Shown here: positions 1 to 11,594 of the stretch, piece by piece | Layout of the letters: every line of letters starts with the position of its first letter | Position numbering within the stretch: the first letter of the stretch is position 1 | Source: Epichloe hybrida | Taxonomy: Eukaryota; Ascomycota; Sordariomycetes; Hypocreales; Clavicipitaceae | Length of the DNA: 64,000 nt | Assembly: GCA_019022495.1 (NCBI GenBank) | Contig: JAFEKR010000002.1 | Location: 1,612,001-1,676,000 of the forward strand | Reading direction: 5' to 3' | Notes under the pieces: generated by a model | Told to the model about the DNA's origin: nothing | The model's input: the letters and a program-made list of their open reading frames with translations, nothing else | Databases searched by the model: none | Translations under genes and position numbers: made by a program

Positions 1-805
1 AAGGGGGGTCGGTCGTGTTAGCGGGGATCTCTAACAATGGCCAATGTCGTCGAAAAATGCAATGGGGGATCATCACATCAGTCTTTTTAATAAACTCGTT
101 GTTCCAAGCCCCACGTCATGAAAAACAATGAGTCGAGTAATGCAAAGCGGAGTACTTGCAAACCCAGCATTCGAATCACGCATCGTTCACCTGGCCCTCT
201 TTACTGTCTCTGCCTACAAGTGAAGCTGGCTGGCTCGGCCCGAAATGTCCCAGCAGACCGAAAACAGAACAGGATCCTCACCCGTTGGTGGTATTATGGC
301 TGCTGCTTCAACTCTCAGTCGCATGTTGGACATTTGCGGGAATCACGATGACAGGCAGGCACAGGCACGTGTTCGCAGCAGTGAAGCAAGTCGTATTAAT
401 AATGTTCCTCCCATCGGTTGATACCTTCTATCCGTCCCAGATTACGCGCGCAAAGTCCCATCAAGTAAGCAATGCTGTTGACACCGTTTCCAAGACTCCA
501 TCAATGCATTTTATATGCTTTCCATTCATGCTTCTTGATCACCGTCAGTCCAAAAAGAAAATGTGGGGATTGAGAAACGAAGGAAAAGACAATGCGTCAA
601 CGTCCAAAGCCACCTCCAACACCTGATACGACGACGAGCCGTCGTGCGGGAACAAGAAAAAAAAAAGAACAAGAAACGATAATATACACCATGCGTTGTC
701 AAATTATGGAAAGAAGCAAGAAAGAATGCAACATGTTCACGTGAAGCCTGGACCCGCCATTCTCAGTGTCGCACGCGCGCCACACCCACACACGGCACTT
801 CTCGC
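1..805. other. Intergenic stretch, no gene recognised
   Basis: Only short overlapping reading frames without recognisable protein character occur here on either strand. A purine-rich tract lies near 655-680. The right part is presumably the 3' flank of the Sec2-type gene that ends at 806. Confidence 0.5.
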
Positions 806-2818
806 TTACGCTGCAATCGATTGTCGTCTTGTGCTTTCCGAATCAGCAGAACTCTGAGAGTCGGCAGACTGTACTGTGATGCGGCAAGGTCTGCCACCAT
901 CCGTCTGTTCCGGAGGAGTACGTGGCTCAATCGCCCTGTCCATATCTTGACGACTGAGATTGTCGGGTGTAGAGCACGAAGGGATTGTCTTCGGGGCATA
1001 ATTTGATGCATCCACTCCGCCGTGGGCGTCTTCCGAGCCGCGGGCAGAGACCGTCTCCCCAACTCCAGGGACACCCAGAGGGACAACGCCCCCGCCGATT
1101 CGAGCCCAGAACATTTGATCCCTAAGCTTTACGCTCTCTTCCCAGGCCGCTTTTTCTTGGTCTTGGGCATCCGCCCGCCAGTGGCCATCCTTGACGACAC
1201 GGAGGAAGCCGAGGTAGTCGCAAGTCGAGCGAACGCGAATCAGGCAGTAAATGCACAGGGGGTAGCGTTGCGCCGAGTCTGCCTCGCTCGTTCGGAACCG
1301 GTGATTGCGCAAATGCGGCGCATCCTTCCTGGACTCCCCGCAAAGAGAGCAGGGTTGCAGTTGAGGTTTCGCGATGGCAATGTAGGTGGCACTCGATGGT
1401 ATAGGCTCCACGACCAGAGAACCCTCTGCAATGGAGTTGAGCACAGTACGGCGTGCCAGCCACGATAGGCCGGGGGCCAGGTCGAGACGCAGAGTCGGAT
1501 CAATGTCCTCGACCAAGGCACGCTTGTAGAACCGCGTCTCTTTCAGCGGCGGGACTGGAATGCCCATCGAACCCGTGCTGGCGGTCGAGGCCGGAGTTTT
1601 GGGAGATTGCGGAGCGCTCCTGTCGGCCTGCGTCAAGGCGCTCAAGGCGCTCAAGGCGCTCAGCGCGCTCAGCGAAGTGGTTGAGGCGTTGGACGGATGT
1701 GCACTCGACGTGGAACCACCAAGACCCAGTGCCAAAGCATTCAAGCCGCCCGACGATCCCGACGATACACGGCTGGGCGAGGATCGACCATGGGACAGCC
1801 TGGCAAGACTCGTGAAGTCGTCGTAGGCTGCCAAATCCGTGCGCAGAACCGGGCGGATCAGATGGTCAAGGCTGGTGGGTGGGCAAGGTGAAAACGCCTC
1901 GATGAAGGGTGAGGCGGGCTCGGCACCATTGGCAGCGGGCACTGCCCGTTCGTCACGCTCATGCTCGAACGTCCCGACTTCGGGTGAAGGAGGTGCTGTG
2001 CCATAAGTTTGATCGTCGTGGTCGGATACCATCGATTCCATTACTGCCTTGAGTTCAGAGAGCTGCTCTTGCTGCGATTTGAGAAGACTTTCGGAATCGA
2101 CTAGTTGACCCTTGAGCTGGTCGATTTTGCGTTGCAAAGCATCGTGCTGAGCCTGGGCCTCCTCTTTGGCACCGATAACCATCTTGTTTGCCTCTTCGAA
2201 AAGCGCCGTTGTTAAATTCTCCAGTTCCTGTTCAATCCTTCGCTTTTCCTTCTCCGTCTCGACTCGTCTGTTGTGTTCCTCGGTCAGACTGGCTTGCATG
2301 ACCTTCTTTTCTAGTTGCATGGCCCTCCTTTCGCCATCAAGCGTGGATCGACGAACCCACACATCACCTCGGATCGTTTCTCGCATAGATGCATTGTGTG
2401 CTTCCAACTCTCGGATGCGGTCCTGCGCGGCAGAGAGCTCATGACGCGTCGCTGACAAGGTGTCGTCTAGGACTGTCTGGTAATTAATGGCGTTGATAAG
2501 CTTGGTGCTCAAAGTTGCGACTTCATCGTCCAGGTCGGGGTGGTGTTTCAGACTTGTTTCAGATTCGTCATTCGCAGGGCTTCTGGGGCGGCCCCGGGGG
2601 TCCGGCAGCGTACTCATCTCATCATTGACAACTGTTGAGGACTGTGTGGCAGTGAGAAAGATTGTTGGCAAATGTGACGTGGAGGGCGACTTGGGAGGCA
2701 AGCGGGCCTTTGGGGGCGCGGGTGATGACGGGGTAGATTGGGTAGATTGGGGAGACTGCGTAGACTGCGTAGACTGCGTAGGCTGGGTTGTGGAAGCAAC
2801 TGAAGAAAGGGAGCGCAT
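806..2818 (-). CDS. SEC2: Sec2-type Rab guanine nucleotide exchange factor
   Basis: Single-exon protein of 670 residues. Residues 1-95 are Ser/Thr/Pro/Gln-rich with a TQS-type repeat. Residues about 97-265 form a long coiled coil containing LFEEANKMV (206-214), a hallmark of the Sec2/Rabin8 exchange domain. A Ser-rich linker follows with an LSA repeat near 384-395. The conserved C-terminal region carries two CxxC pairs (CSLC 490-493 and CIYC 522-525), probably a metal-binding module. By family knowledge, Sec2 activates the Rab Sec4 on secretory vesicles and supports polarised exocytosis at the hyphal tip. The ATG at 2818 opens the frame and no intron is needed. The family assignment is firm; binding to a specific Rab is inferred. 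Confidence 0.85.
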   Translation of the reverse strand: MRSLSSVASTTQPTQSTQSTQSPQSTQSTPSSPAPPKARLPPKSPSTSHLPTIFLTATQSSTVVNDEMSTLPDPRGRPRSPANDESETSLKHHPDLDDEVATLSTKLINAINYQTVLDDTLSATRHELSAAQDRIRELEAHNASMRETIRGDVWVRRSTLDGERRAMQLEKKVMQASLTEEHNRRVETEKEKRRIEQELENLTTALFEEANKMVIGAKEEAQAQHDALQRKIDQLKGQLVDSESLLKSQQEQLSELKAVMESMVSDHDDQTYGTAPPSPEVGTFEHERDERAVPAANGAEPASPFIEAFSPCPPTSLDHLIRPVLRTDLAAYDDFTSLARLSHGRSSPSRVSSGSSGGLNALALGLGGSTSSAHPSNASTTSLSALSALSALSALTQADRSAPQSPKTPASTASTGSMGIPVPPLKETRFYKRALVEDIDPTLRLDLAPGLSWLARRTVLNSIAEGSLVVEPIPSSATYIAIAKPQLQPCSLCGESRKDAPHLRNHRFRTSEADSAQRYPLCIYCLIRVRSTCDYLGFLRVVKDGHWRADAQDQEKAAWEESVKLRDQMFWARIGGGVVPLGVPGVGETVSARGSEDAHGGVDASNYAPKTIPSCSTPDNLSRQDMDRAIEPRTPPEQTDGGRPCRITVQSADSQSSADSESTRRQSIAA

Positions 2819-3466
2819 GTGGCCAAGAGCTCGGCCTGATGATGGTCGGGGGGACGGTCGATGGCGTTGAGGCCAATTGGCAGTGTATATGAAGCTAAAC
2901 GAATCATGGATTAGCCACGGTCATTGTGGTGTGGTGTCGGATTGACGGGAGGTGGTGGGGTCGATTTGTCCAGCTTGTTAGCAGCACTAAGACAATAAGA
3001 TGAAGACTGCGGAGTGAGTGGCAAGCCACATAGTTCAAGAGTCAAGACAATGCTGAGGACATGCACAACACAGCTGGACGTGGAATGGCTCGGGATGGAC
3101 GGGTGAGTGTCATGACCAAAGTACTCACGATTCCATAGTGATATGCTGCCAAGACGGGCGCAATAGTCGAGCTCGTGAGCTTTTTGAAAGGGCGTCCGTG
3201 GAATCCGTGGTCCGTACGGATTATTGACCTCAAAGTGGAAGGCAAAAGGGGGCCAGGGCCGGGGCCGGGCTGCTCTTTACATGAAATGACGAGGAGAGGA
3301 GCTGGCGGGAGATGACAAAAAACAGGCTCACAAACCCTGAGCTGCATATATTATCGTTTGCGCGTGCATATGCGGGTAATGGATGCAGCACAGCGCGTCG
3401 TTGGTGGCAGCCGCCCGCTTCGTCAAACGAAACAGACGCCGAGGGCCAGACAATAGATGGATGGTG

Positions 3467-3520
3467 GTGAGTCTGGTGAGTCTGGTGACGGATGGATGAG
3501 TCTGGTGACGGATGGATAAG
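3467..3520. repeat. Short tandem repeat with GAGTCTGGTGA core
   Basis: The core GAGTCTGGTGA recurs three times and is interleaved with GACGGATGGAT. It is a minor imperfect tandem array in intergenic DNA. Confidence 0.6.
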
Positions 3521-4072
3521 ACGTCGTCCACCGGGCAGCGGGAGAGGACTCAGGAGCGAGCCCACAGCCGTTTAGACGGTCCGAACAAAAACCAAGACGA
3601 AGACGGGGTATCACGAGATGGGGAGTTTTTGTGCGATTTGATTACTCTCGGATGCGGCGGGTCAATGATGTATGATGTTTCCTTCCTTGCTGCTTGCCAG
3701 CCAGCGACCCGAAACGATTGATTAGTTGATTGGTCGGGATTGGGTGAGTGTTTGCAGTCGACGAGTGGAAGGTGAGGAGGACGATGTGGCCACGGCGGGA
3801 AGGAAAGAGGAGAGAGAGGCTTCCAGTCTCGTCGAGGCAGCGTCGAGACCCGAATTTGCTTTTTTTTTTTCCCGTGTCTCGACCTCGACAGGGAGGGAGG
3901 GCTCATCGTCAGCGACTTGACTGCAGTCTCTTGCTGTCGGACGGGGCGAGAGGCGACGAGGGACGGCGGGAGGGGCGACGGGGCCTTCCACCTTGCACCT
4001 TCCACCTTGCAACGGGCTGGTGACAGTAGTAATAGTACGCTCGTCCGATGTTTGCCCGCAACAAATGTGTCG

Positions 4073-4122
4073 TGCTATTGAGTTGTGCTACGGAGTATTG
4101 AGTTGTGCTATTGAGTTGTGCC
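4073..4122. repeat. Tandem repeat with TATTGAGTTGTGC unit
   Basis: Three near-identical copies of a unit around TATTGAGTTGTGC follow each other, the middle one carrying an ACGGAGTATTG variant. No coding role is apparent. Confidence 0.6.
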
Positions 4123-5255
4123 TTGAACAACCATGTCTGCTTTGTACAATAATCGTGCCGCGCCCCCCTTCTTTTGGTCCTCTAACCACCTTAGAAGAAG
4201 TGGGGCGTGGCACGATTACTCGACCATGCCCCACAGATGACAATTACCATTCATGGTAATAGAGCTCCACCTTTAATTCAAGATTTCTTGGTCTAGCAAG
4301 CTTGGCGGCAAGACGGCAGATCATCGTATAAACACCCCCCTCCACCTTTTGCTCACAGCACGCACCGAGTTTCCAGACATCCAATAGTCTTGCCTATTTA
4401 TTTATTTATTTTTTTTTTTTTCAATTTTCTAATTCTGCACGCACCAAATTTACCGTATCACGTGCAAGATTACCTGCTGCGAACTAGCCGTTTCGACAGC
4501 GCACTAGGAGCCCCCGACGCCACCTTTTTCTTCTTTCTTCTTCTTTCTTATCTTATCTTATCTTTTTTTTTTTTTTGTGTACGGAGTAGCTTAACTCCGT
4601 ACTGAATCCGGAGTAATCCGTCTGTACTGTACGGAGTACGGATACAACACGCAAATAGTAGGCACTCCACCCCGTCGACCCCTGCCAGGCTGCTGAATTC
4701 GCATCTTGAATCTCGACGCCAGGCCCCACCAGAAGTCTGGGCTTTGAGTTTGGGGACTGCGACCTCACATGTGCCCAATTCCCACTAAACCATGTTTGTA
4801 CCTGGATTGGATTAACTCAAACGGAAAAAAAAAAAATTATATTGTATAAGAAGGTCGTCGAGGTTTCTCGGACCTTGACACAGCGTACTATTATTGTTTG
4901 CCATGTTCGACCTCATGGAATGGGATGAGTCAGCCGACGTGACGACTTCTTCTGTGCTACCCGGCAGGACATCGTGATACGACCCCATCCGGCAGATGCA
5001 AGCCCAAATGGAAGCCCAAATGACTCGCAAGTCGGCCTCTTCAGCATCATGTCATTCATTTTCGCACGCGCGCAACCATCTTTTTTTTCCCGACGGCTCG
5101 TTTCGACGGCACACAATCCGATCACAAACACTACCCCCTGGGGGGAGGCACATGCGATTACCACATGGGGTTGAACAGAGAAGGAGAGACCATGACCATC
5201 ACGGGTTATTCTGTCTTTCACATAGCCTTCTTTGCAGGACTCTCCACATCACACT

Positions 5256-7115
5256 CTATCTCAGGTGCGCAGTTCGCTCCTCCGCCTCCACAATCCATCT
5301 CCTCAATTGATCCTCGGATCTTGGCCTCAACCCAATCTTGAAAAGCTTCGGATTCAGCGTCAGAGACGTCGGCGTCGCGTTGCAATCAAAACGATCCATG
5401 CACGGCGCCTCGTCAGGATTGTCCGAGGGAAACATCTCGAACGCGGTGATTAACCGAACATAGGCTATGTATAGCTCCCTGCTCGCAAGATGTGAACCCG
5501 CGCACACGCGAGAGCCCGCTCCATAGGCGTAATGCGGCGTCCCAACTTCTGTGTCATCGAGGAAACGTTCGGGGATGAACCTGTCAGGGAACTTGAACCG
5601 CTCTGCGTCGTAGTTGGCGGCATAAGCATTCTAGAAGTCGTACCGGTAAGTCAGCCAGCGTGTTATGTCGCAGTCACAGAAGGGGTCAGTCAGGCAACAG
5701 AGTTTCAGCGAACCATGAAGAACGTGGTGCCTGCAGGAATCACCGTGTCCTTGTAGGGAATGTCACGGACGCTCGTGCGCGGCAAACACATGGGAGTCAC
5801 CGTCCAGTATCGCAGAACCTCCTTCACAAGAGCTGTGATGTACGGCACTTTCTCTTCGACAAGACACTTTTTCCATCCGTCCCCGTCGGGGTATACTTCC
5901 TCGATGGCCTTGAGTGCCCTGGCCTGCACAGCTTGGCCCTCGTTGGTGGACATATATGCCATGCCCATGATGAGGTTGCCCGGGATTGTGTCCAAGCCGG
6001 CTGAGACCATGGTCAAGCATATGGACCTGACTTCGGCTGGAGAACGGAAAGCCTCGAGATTAGCAGTGTGGTTCCCATCAGGTCGGTTTCCTCTGCACCA
6101 CATCAACCCTTTGGTTTAGAGGCAACGAGGGACGTACCAAGGTTCAGCTTTGCCTCTGGGTCCTTCAGGATATTCCCCGTGATGCAAGACTTATCCGTGC
6201 CCTTCTCAATCTCCCCTTTCAAATGGTCGAGCATGTCCGCGAGATACCTGTCCCTCCTGAGCCGACACTCCTGCGCCGACGAGTTCTTACTACTCCACAG
6301 ACGGAGCAATGGCACATAATCCTGCCAGTTATTACTCGTGGACCGGAAGTTGGAAATCCCTCTCTCCACTTGCGTCACTTCCTTGAAAAGCTCGCTGTCA
6401 ACGGAGCCGTCGATTCGGTACCCGTAGTTCAGGGTCAGCGAGGTGTTGAGCACGAAACGCTGCACGTATGCTTTCGGGTCTACGTGCCGTCTTCCGCCCT
6501 CGCAGTCCTCGAAGAGCTCCTTGATGCTGACGGTGGATTCAAGGTCGATGATAGGCATGTACGACTGCGTAGCTGGTCGGTTGAGGGCCGTGGCGACAGC
6601 CTTGCGGCGGCGCCTGCACGACTCGTCCCAGGGGGAGGTGCCGATGGTGAAGCCCTGGGAGGAGGATATGACGGAGTGAAAGGTGTGGAACGTGGGACGG
6701 GAGATGAGCGAGGATTGGTGGGTGACCCAGAAGTGACGGACCGTGTCGTACGAGTTGACGAAGACGATGCGCTGGAAGGTGGGGTTTCGAAGCAAGACGC
6801 ACGTCAGCTCGTGATGGCAGAGATACCCACTCCGCAAAGACCAGGAAGCCTGTTGGTTTGTACGCGGGAAAAGAAGATGCCAGCGGAGAAACTCACGCGA
6901 TTGCCAAGTCGAGTCTGGAAGACGGGACCATACTTCTTGACCCATCTCTGCGCTACCTTGGCATGATTCGTCCCCAGTTGAATCAAATTCCCAAAGATGG
7001 CAACGCCCGGAACCTCGGGGAGGCCCTTGATCTTGGGTTTGTCAGTCGTATCGAGGAACCGGACGAGGGCGTAGACGACGGCCACGAGCGCGATGCCGAT
7101 GGCTAGGTAGGACAT
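5256..7115 (-). CDS. Cytochrome P450, CYP504-type phenylacetate hydroxylase
   Basis: Four exons join into 516 residues: 7115-6897, 6771-6138, 6036-5714 and 5630-5256. The introns (125, 101 and 83 bp) all have GT-AG ends and keep frame. Residues 1-20 form an ER membrane anchor. AGLDT (297-301) lies in the I-helix region, an EVLR (ExxR) motif sits in exon 3, and the haem loop YGAGSRVCAG carries the ligand Cys435. N-terminal phrases such as GLPEVPGVAIFGNLIQLG and the SNNWQDY region match CYP504. Known CYP504 enzymes hydroxylate phenylacetate or 3-hydroxyphenylacetate on the way to homogentisate. The A (phenylacetate 2-hydroxylase) versus B (3-hydroxyphenylacetate 6-hydroxylase) subfamily is not settled here. 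No homogentisate pathway neighbour is present. Confidence 0.88.
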
Positions 7116-8183
7116 GGTTGTCTTCTCCCGTCCGCCAACTCTTCAACACGCACACGCAATATGATCTCAAAAACAGCGAGAGAACTTGAATTGAAGAAGG
7201 GGGGGGAGAAGGGTGGAGCGTATAAATAAACGAAGAACAGTTTCTTCTTCGCTGCTGGTGCAGACGCCGCACTCTTCAATGTTCATCTAGAAATACAAGA
7301 CTTTGGCCGCACGGAACACCAACTAGGCAGCGAGCGAACGATAGCAAAGCTGGAACAGCCATCGCCCGAAGATGGCTTCGGCAATGACGGGCAGGCTCGC
7401 TATCTACAGTAAATCCCGACTCCCTTTGACGATACGCGGTATTCCGTCCAGATGCTATGTAGGCTTATAAATGTTACAAAGGTGGGGGCCGGGGGCGGCT
7501 GCTCCGGCGCGGGGAAGATGCAGCTAGAATCGAATTGGCGTACGGATCCGTATGTAAATGTGTCTTCTCCGCATGCCAAGCCTTGGCCTGGTCCATGGTG
7601 ATGCCGCGTTATTGGGCGACAGGAAGAAATGAACGATTCTGTCCACGGATATGGCCTAGCCGAAGGGGCGGCCGAGGAGGGGGAGATGAGAGAAATCCTT
7701 ACGGTAACGAGAAGACTGTATCATTCATATCGTGAACAACTCGGTGCTGATGAGAATCCCAAAGAAAACCAAACACGCGGAACCGGTGCAAATGCCGAAA
7801 GAATAGAAGAATCTCCTTTCCTGCAACATCTTCATCGCTCTGACCACCATCATTGCCGGCCGGCCGGCCGGCCCGATCCGCCCGGTCAAGGAATCAGCAT
7901 CGAAACCCCGCGAGCACCTACGGACTTTGGCAGTTTCACCGCACCGTATAATGCTACCCAGCTGCTCTGCGTCCGGGGGACCAGGCAGAGTCGACATCTG
8001 TCAACGTTATTAGCGAAAGCTTGGTCATTCTTGTTGCTGGTCATGACATATACCGGGGTGGACGTCTGGCGACTCAACCCCTTGTCTACTCGCCATATTC
8101 TCCCTGGTAACTGGTTCCGAAAATCTCGTCTCTCTTATCGACCCTGTCAGAATTCCGCTGTCCATCCGCCGCGCAGCTCGTCA
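7116..8183. other. Intergenic region
   Basis: This is the 5' flank of the P450 gene followed by DNA without a convincing gene. Overlapping frames exist on both strands; one on the - strand (7725-7997) has a hydrophobic stretch but no recognised family. A GGCCGGCC-type run lies near 7857. Confidence 0.4.
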
Positions 8184-8576
8184 TCAATTTTTGGGCTGTC
8201 CGAGGTGCAGCTTGTGACCCCGGTCGGTTTGCCAGAAGTGATAGGTTTTGCAGTACGGTCCGCCATGTCATCGTAGACGTGGGAGTGCCACAACAGCCGC
8301 TCATCTTGAGGTAACCTTTCCAAGATTGGGGAGGGGGGGGTGATCATGCCCTTGATCGGCTCAAAATCCTGCAACGCGACACATCAGCCGAGGACTCAGA
8401 TTCGCGCAATGCAGCGTTGGACCACGAACCTGTGTGATGGACGCTGCCTTGGTCAAGACGGCGTTTTCTTTTGAGGGAGTTGCTTGAGACGATGCTTTTC
8501 TGTGGGTAGGTATTCTTGTATGGCTGAAGTTAATTGCTTGTTTTAATGCTTTTTTTTTTTTTAGGATGCGGATCAT
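8184..8576 (-). pseudogene. Decayed DUF1264 (oil-body-associated-like) gene
   Basis: Three pieces of one family lie in the correct order on the - strand. The N-terminal piece (ending KAASITQ) joins through a good 61-bp intron (8429-8369) to DFEPIKGM. ITPPSPILERLPQDER plus LLWHSHVYD follows directly. A C-terminal piece HFWQTDRGHKLHLGQPK is then read in another frame. In DUF1264 proteins a long middle section with the HLNAFHVY and HYC motifs separates the first two, and a further block precedes the C-terminal signature. Both blocks are missing, and a frameshift separates the last parts. The gene is therefore internally deleted and dead. Function in life is unknown; plant relatives associate with oil bodies. 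Confidence 0.62.
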
Positions 8577-9537
8577 TCATTGGTCACGCATTCAAAGGAT
8601 AATTGGTAATGACCCGATCCACACGGTGGCCAGTAGGAAGACAAGTTAGACAACACACGGAGCGGCTCCGATGACTACTAGTGCTCACGGTGATGTCATT
8701 CATACCAGGGTGCATGAGCTGGATTACATACAGAAATTCAACTTGCAACTAGCATCATCATAAATTAAAGAACAAAATGTTATTTATAATATGATTAATA
8801 AAGTTAGTTCTGTACCTTATAAAATTAATAAATGGATGGCTTCTCTGGCGGGTGTACATGTAGAATCAACGCTCCGGGCCAGTTCCTCGGTTCCTGCAAT
8901 GAGTGTTTTTGAATCACTTAGATACTAAACGATGGCGTGCCCGTGGACGTCCCGGGAACATGACATGATCCAACATGTCCCCGGATTCCTTGGTAGACGG
9001 CACACATATAGGCACACAGGATGATGTACTGTCGTGCCTGGGCTGATCGACTCCAAGAATGATTCGGGCGCATTGGAGAAGGCTCTTCCCATGTACGGAT
9101 TACGCGGCGCATGGTGCCACCACGGACGGCAATGCAATCGACTCGAGCAGCTCATCTCCAGAGAGTCGCGGGCCATTGCGAATGGCAGCCGCAGACGGGT
9201 CGACCCGGCTTTGCCATGCCATCATCTCGTGTCAGGCTCTGCCATCATCAGCCCAGACAATGTTGATAGTTGACCACAAGCCGGGCTTAGGAATGGATTG
9301 TCATTTATGCCGCAGTGAGAGAGACTCGTCGTCACGGAAAGAAAGCTTTGCCATGGCACAGCCTCTCGCGGCCGTGACAGACAGCGCTTTGATACTGTAG
9401 GAGCCCGCATCTGCGCCGACTCGTTGGCAAACGACTTGGAGCGACTTCCCGAACCCGTTTGTTGGGCAGCAGGGCCTGCACAACAAGGGAGGCAGCTTTT
9501 GCCGAAGCCGCCCTTTATCCCGACTCCCGCCCCCCGC

Positions 9538-9583
9538 CTCCCGATTCCCGATTCCCGATTCCCGTCTCCCGTCTCCCGTCTCC
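9538..9583. repeat. CCCGATT / CCCGTCT heptamer array
   Basis: Adjacent heptamers CCCGATT (three) and CCCGTCT (three) follow each other. The same CCCGTCT unit recurs twice near 10042. Confidence 0.7.
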
Positions 9584-9813
9584 GAGAAGCCAGGAGCGCC
9601 GCGAGTCCACAGACGACAGGGAGTTGCTACCGCGTGTGAAGTTTACATGTATATTTTAGTACAGCGTTCCCCCCTCAAGACTCAGCAGTCTGTTGTTTTC
9701 CCAAGGATGTCGAAAGCGTAAGATGAAGGTGCGTGCGTGTCTTGTCTATGTACTCACTCCCGGGGATGACCCGGAGACATTTTAATCGGTTCCTCTTTTT
9801 CGCAAGTCGTTGG

Positions 9814-9849
9814 GAGGCTTGGCGAGGCTTGGCGAGGCTTGGCGAGGCG
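9814..9849. repeat. GGCTTGGCGA decamer tandem repeat
   Basis: A 10-bp unit GGCTTGGCGA is repeated three to four times without interruption in noncoding DNA. Confidence 0.7.
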
Positions 9850-10328
9850 CGCCGCCACCAACCAGCCTCGTGACGTGCATCCCTTGCCCTTGCCAATTGA
9901 TCCCTCGAGACCGACTAAACCACCACCAGACGGTCTGTCTGAGATCCCTTGAGAAAGCCGCATCGCGAGCGAGCACACTGACTGACGCACATCAACTTGC
10001 TGCCCTGCATGTGCAGAAAAGGGAGGGCACTAATGTAGTGCCGTCTCCCGTCTCCCGGAGCGACCAATCTGATGTCCAAGTTGGACCTTTCCACGTTCCC
10101 TCGTCCTGCTAACGTGGTCTTGGTCTGACTTTGAGTCCGAGTCTCCCTCTCGTGAGCCTCTCGTGGACCTCTCGTGGGCCTTTCGCGGCACAGTCATTCA
10201 TTACGCTGAGACCCAAATCAGATATCCATCTGCTCTGCTCGACTTGCATCGAATAAAGAGTCGACATCCGGCCGATTTCCCATCTCTGCGTCTCTCCAAT
10301 CTGTTTCCCTCCTTCTCCCTCCATCTTT

Positions 10329-11594
10329 TTGATGTTGATTGTCGTTCCTTCGATTCCCATCATGTCGGGGCCGGCCGCGATCTCAGATCATGTCTCACTC
10401 AAGGGTCCTACGTGGCCCAGCAACAAGCAAGAATCGTCACCTACTACTACTACTGCAGGTGCATCGCCGCAGAAACCGACGTCGTCGAGACAAAGACGAT
10501 GGTTCAACGTCGTCTTGTTTGTTTTCTTCGCAGCTTGGATGGCCTGTCGCGCATGCTGCCTCTTCCCATCATCTCTGCATCATCAACATCATCATCATCC
10601 GTGGCTGCTGCAGGCTGGCCTCGGTCCACGGCGCCCTGCCGACTCAGCCACAATACCGAATCAGGTTCATTTCGTCAAGTTGCTGCAGAACCCGGGCTCT
10701 CAGGAAGAGCTCTCCTTCCACTTCACCGAGTTCCTGTCCGTGTACGCGGCGTGGCATCACTGGCGCCCCCGCGCCCTCTACTTGCACACCAACGCGGTGG
10801 AAGCGACTGTTGCCGGCGCCCGAGACGGTCTTTCCGGAAAATGGACCAAGCTTCTTCTCCAGATCCCGAACCTGACCGTGCTCCGGGTGCAGGCCCCGAG
10901 TGAAGCCGACAATGGCGTGCAAATCACCTCGCTCGAGCACAAGACCGAGTTCGTCGCCGTCGAGGCTGTCCGAGAAATGGGCGGCGTCTTCATGGGCTTC
11001 GACGTGTACGCGCTGCGAGATGTTCGCAGATTCCGCAGAGGCAGCAAGACGTTTGTCGCGCGTGCCTGGGAAGACGACGCCATCGCCCACGACTTCTTCA
11101 TGTCCAGCAAGGGCAGTCCGGCCCTCAGCCAATGGGCAGACATGTTGGCACAGACATACGCTGCCGGCTCTCTCTCGCCGAGCGATGTAGCGCTGGGCGG
11201 ACCATGGACCGATTCCCTGCACTCTGGGGCCTCTCCGAGCTCGAGCATTGAAATCATGGACTCCTCCGCCTTTGTATCGGACAAGCAGAACATGAGCACG
11301 TCTTTTGAGCTGTTCCGCGCCCGAGACACGCATCATGCCCCCCGCCCTCGATCCCATCGGCCCACGGGGCGGCACAACCACCACCACCACCACCATGGCT
11401 CCGCGGGAATCGACTGGTCACGCACGTATTTGCTGCAAGTCGGCAGGCCACACGAGGCCAAGTGGACCGGGGCCTCGCTCGAATTCGTAACCCCGCGTCA
11501 TCTTCTCGAGAGGCGAAGTGAATTCGCGCGCGTCATGTATCCGGTGACCCGGGCGTTGCAAAAGAAGGGGCTAATACGCCTGATTCCTGAATGA
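10329..11594 (+). CDS. Type II membrane glycosyltransferase-like protein, altered DXD
   Basis: Single-exon protein of 421 residues. A short cytosolic tail precedes a signal anchor at about 58-80, so the body would face the Golgi lumen. The region IPNQVHFVKL (109-118) through HKTEFVAVEAVREMGGVFMGFDVYALRD (204-231) has the layout of the DXD sugar-binding glycosyltransferase family (GT32-like), where a DxD normally follows the GG(V/I)Y segment. Here that site reads Gly223-Phe224-Asp225, so the first Asp is missing. Poly-His runs occur at 84-90 and near 358. An alternative start is Met12 (10362). The acceptor and sugar are unknown, and catalytic activity is doubtful unless another residue substitutes. 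Confidence 0.65.
   Translation: MMLIVVPSIPIMSGPAAISDHVSLKGPTWPSNKQESSPTTTTAGASPQKPTSSRQRRWFNVVLFVFFAAWMACRACCLFPSSLHHQHHHHPWLLQAGLGPRRPADSATIPNQVHFVKLLQNPGSQEELSFHFTEFLSVYAAWHHWRPRALYLHTNAVEATVAGARDGLSGKWTKLLLQIPNLTVLRVQAPSEADNGVQITSLEHKTEFVAVEAVREMGGVFMGFDVYALRDVRRFRRGSKTFVARAWEDDAIAHDFFMSSKGSPALSQWADMLAQTYAAGSLSPSDVALGGPWTDSLHSGASPSSSIEIMDSSAFVSDKQNMSTSFELFRARDTHHAPRPRSHRPTGRHNHHHHHHGSAGIDWSRTYLLQVGRPHEAKWTGASLEFVTPRHLLERRSEFARVMYPVTRALQKKGLIRLIPE

Larger units (their letters stand above)
2819..5255. other. Long intergenic region with short tandem repeats
   Basis: No convincing gene on either strand. It includes the 5' flank of the Sec2-type gene and the 3' flank of the P450 gene. It holds two small tandem repeats (near 3467 and 4073), T tracts near 4408 and 4562, and CGG-AGTAAT-CCG at 4609-4620 beside further TACGGAGTA copies. 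Confidence 0.5.
8577..10328. other. Intergenic region
   Basis: No supported gene. It contains two short tandem arrays (near 9538 and 9814) and the promoter side of the downstream glycosyltransferase-like gene. Small frames on both strands lack recognisable protein features. Confidence 0.45.

Noticed and set aside
156..626. 156-codon + strand frame
   Set aside because: No family, no splice partners and random-looking composition.
6223..6966. 247-codon + strand frame
   Set aside because: Antisense shadow of P450 exon 2.
7629..8276. 215-codon + strand frame
   Set aside because: It overlaps the DUF1264 relic, which has real family motifs on the other strand.
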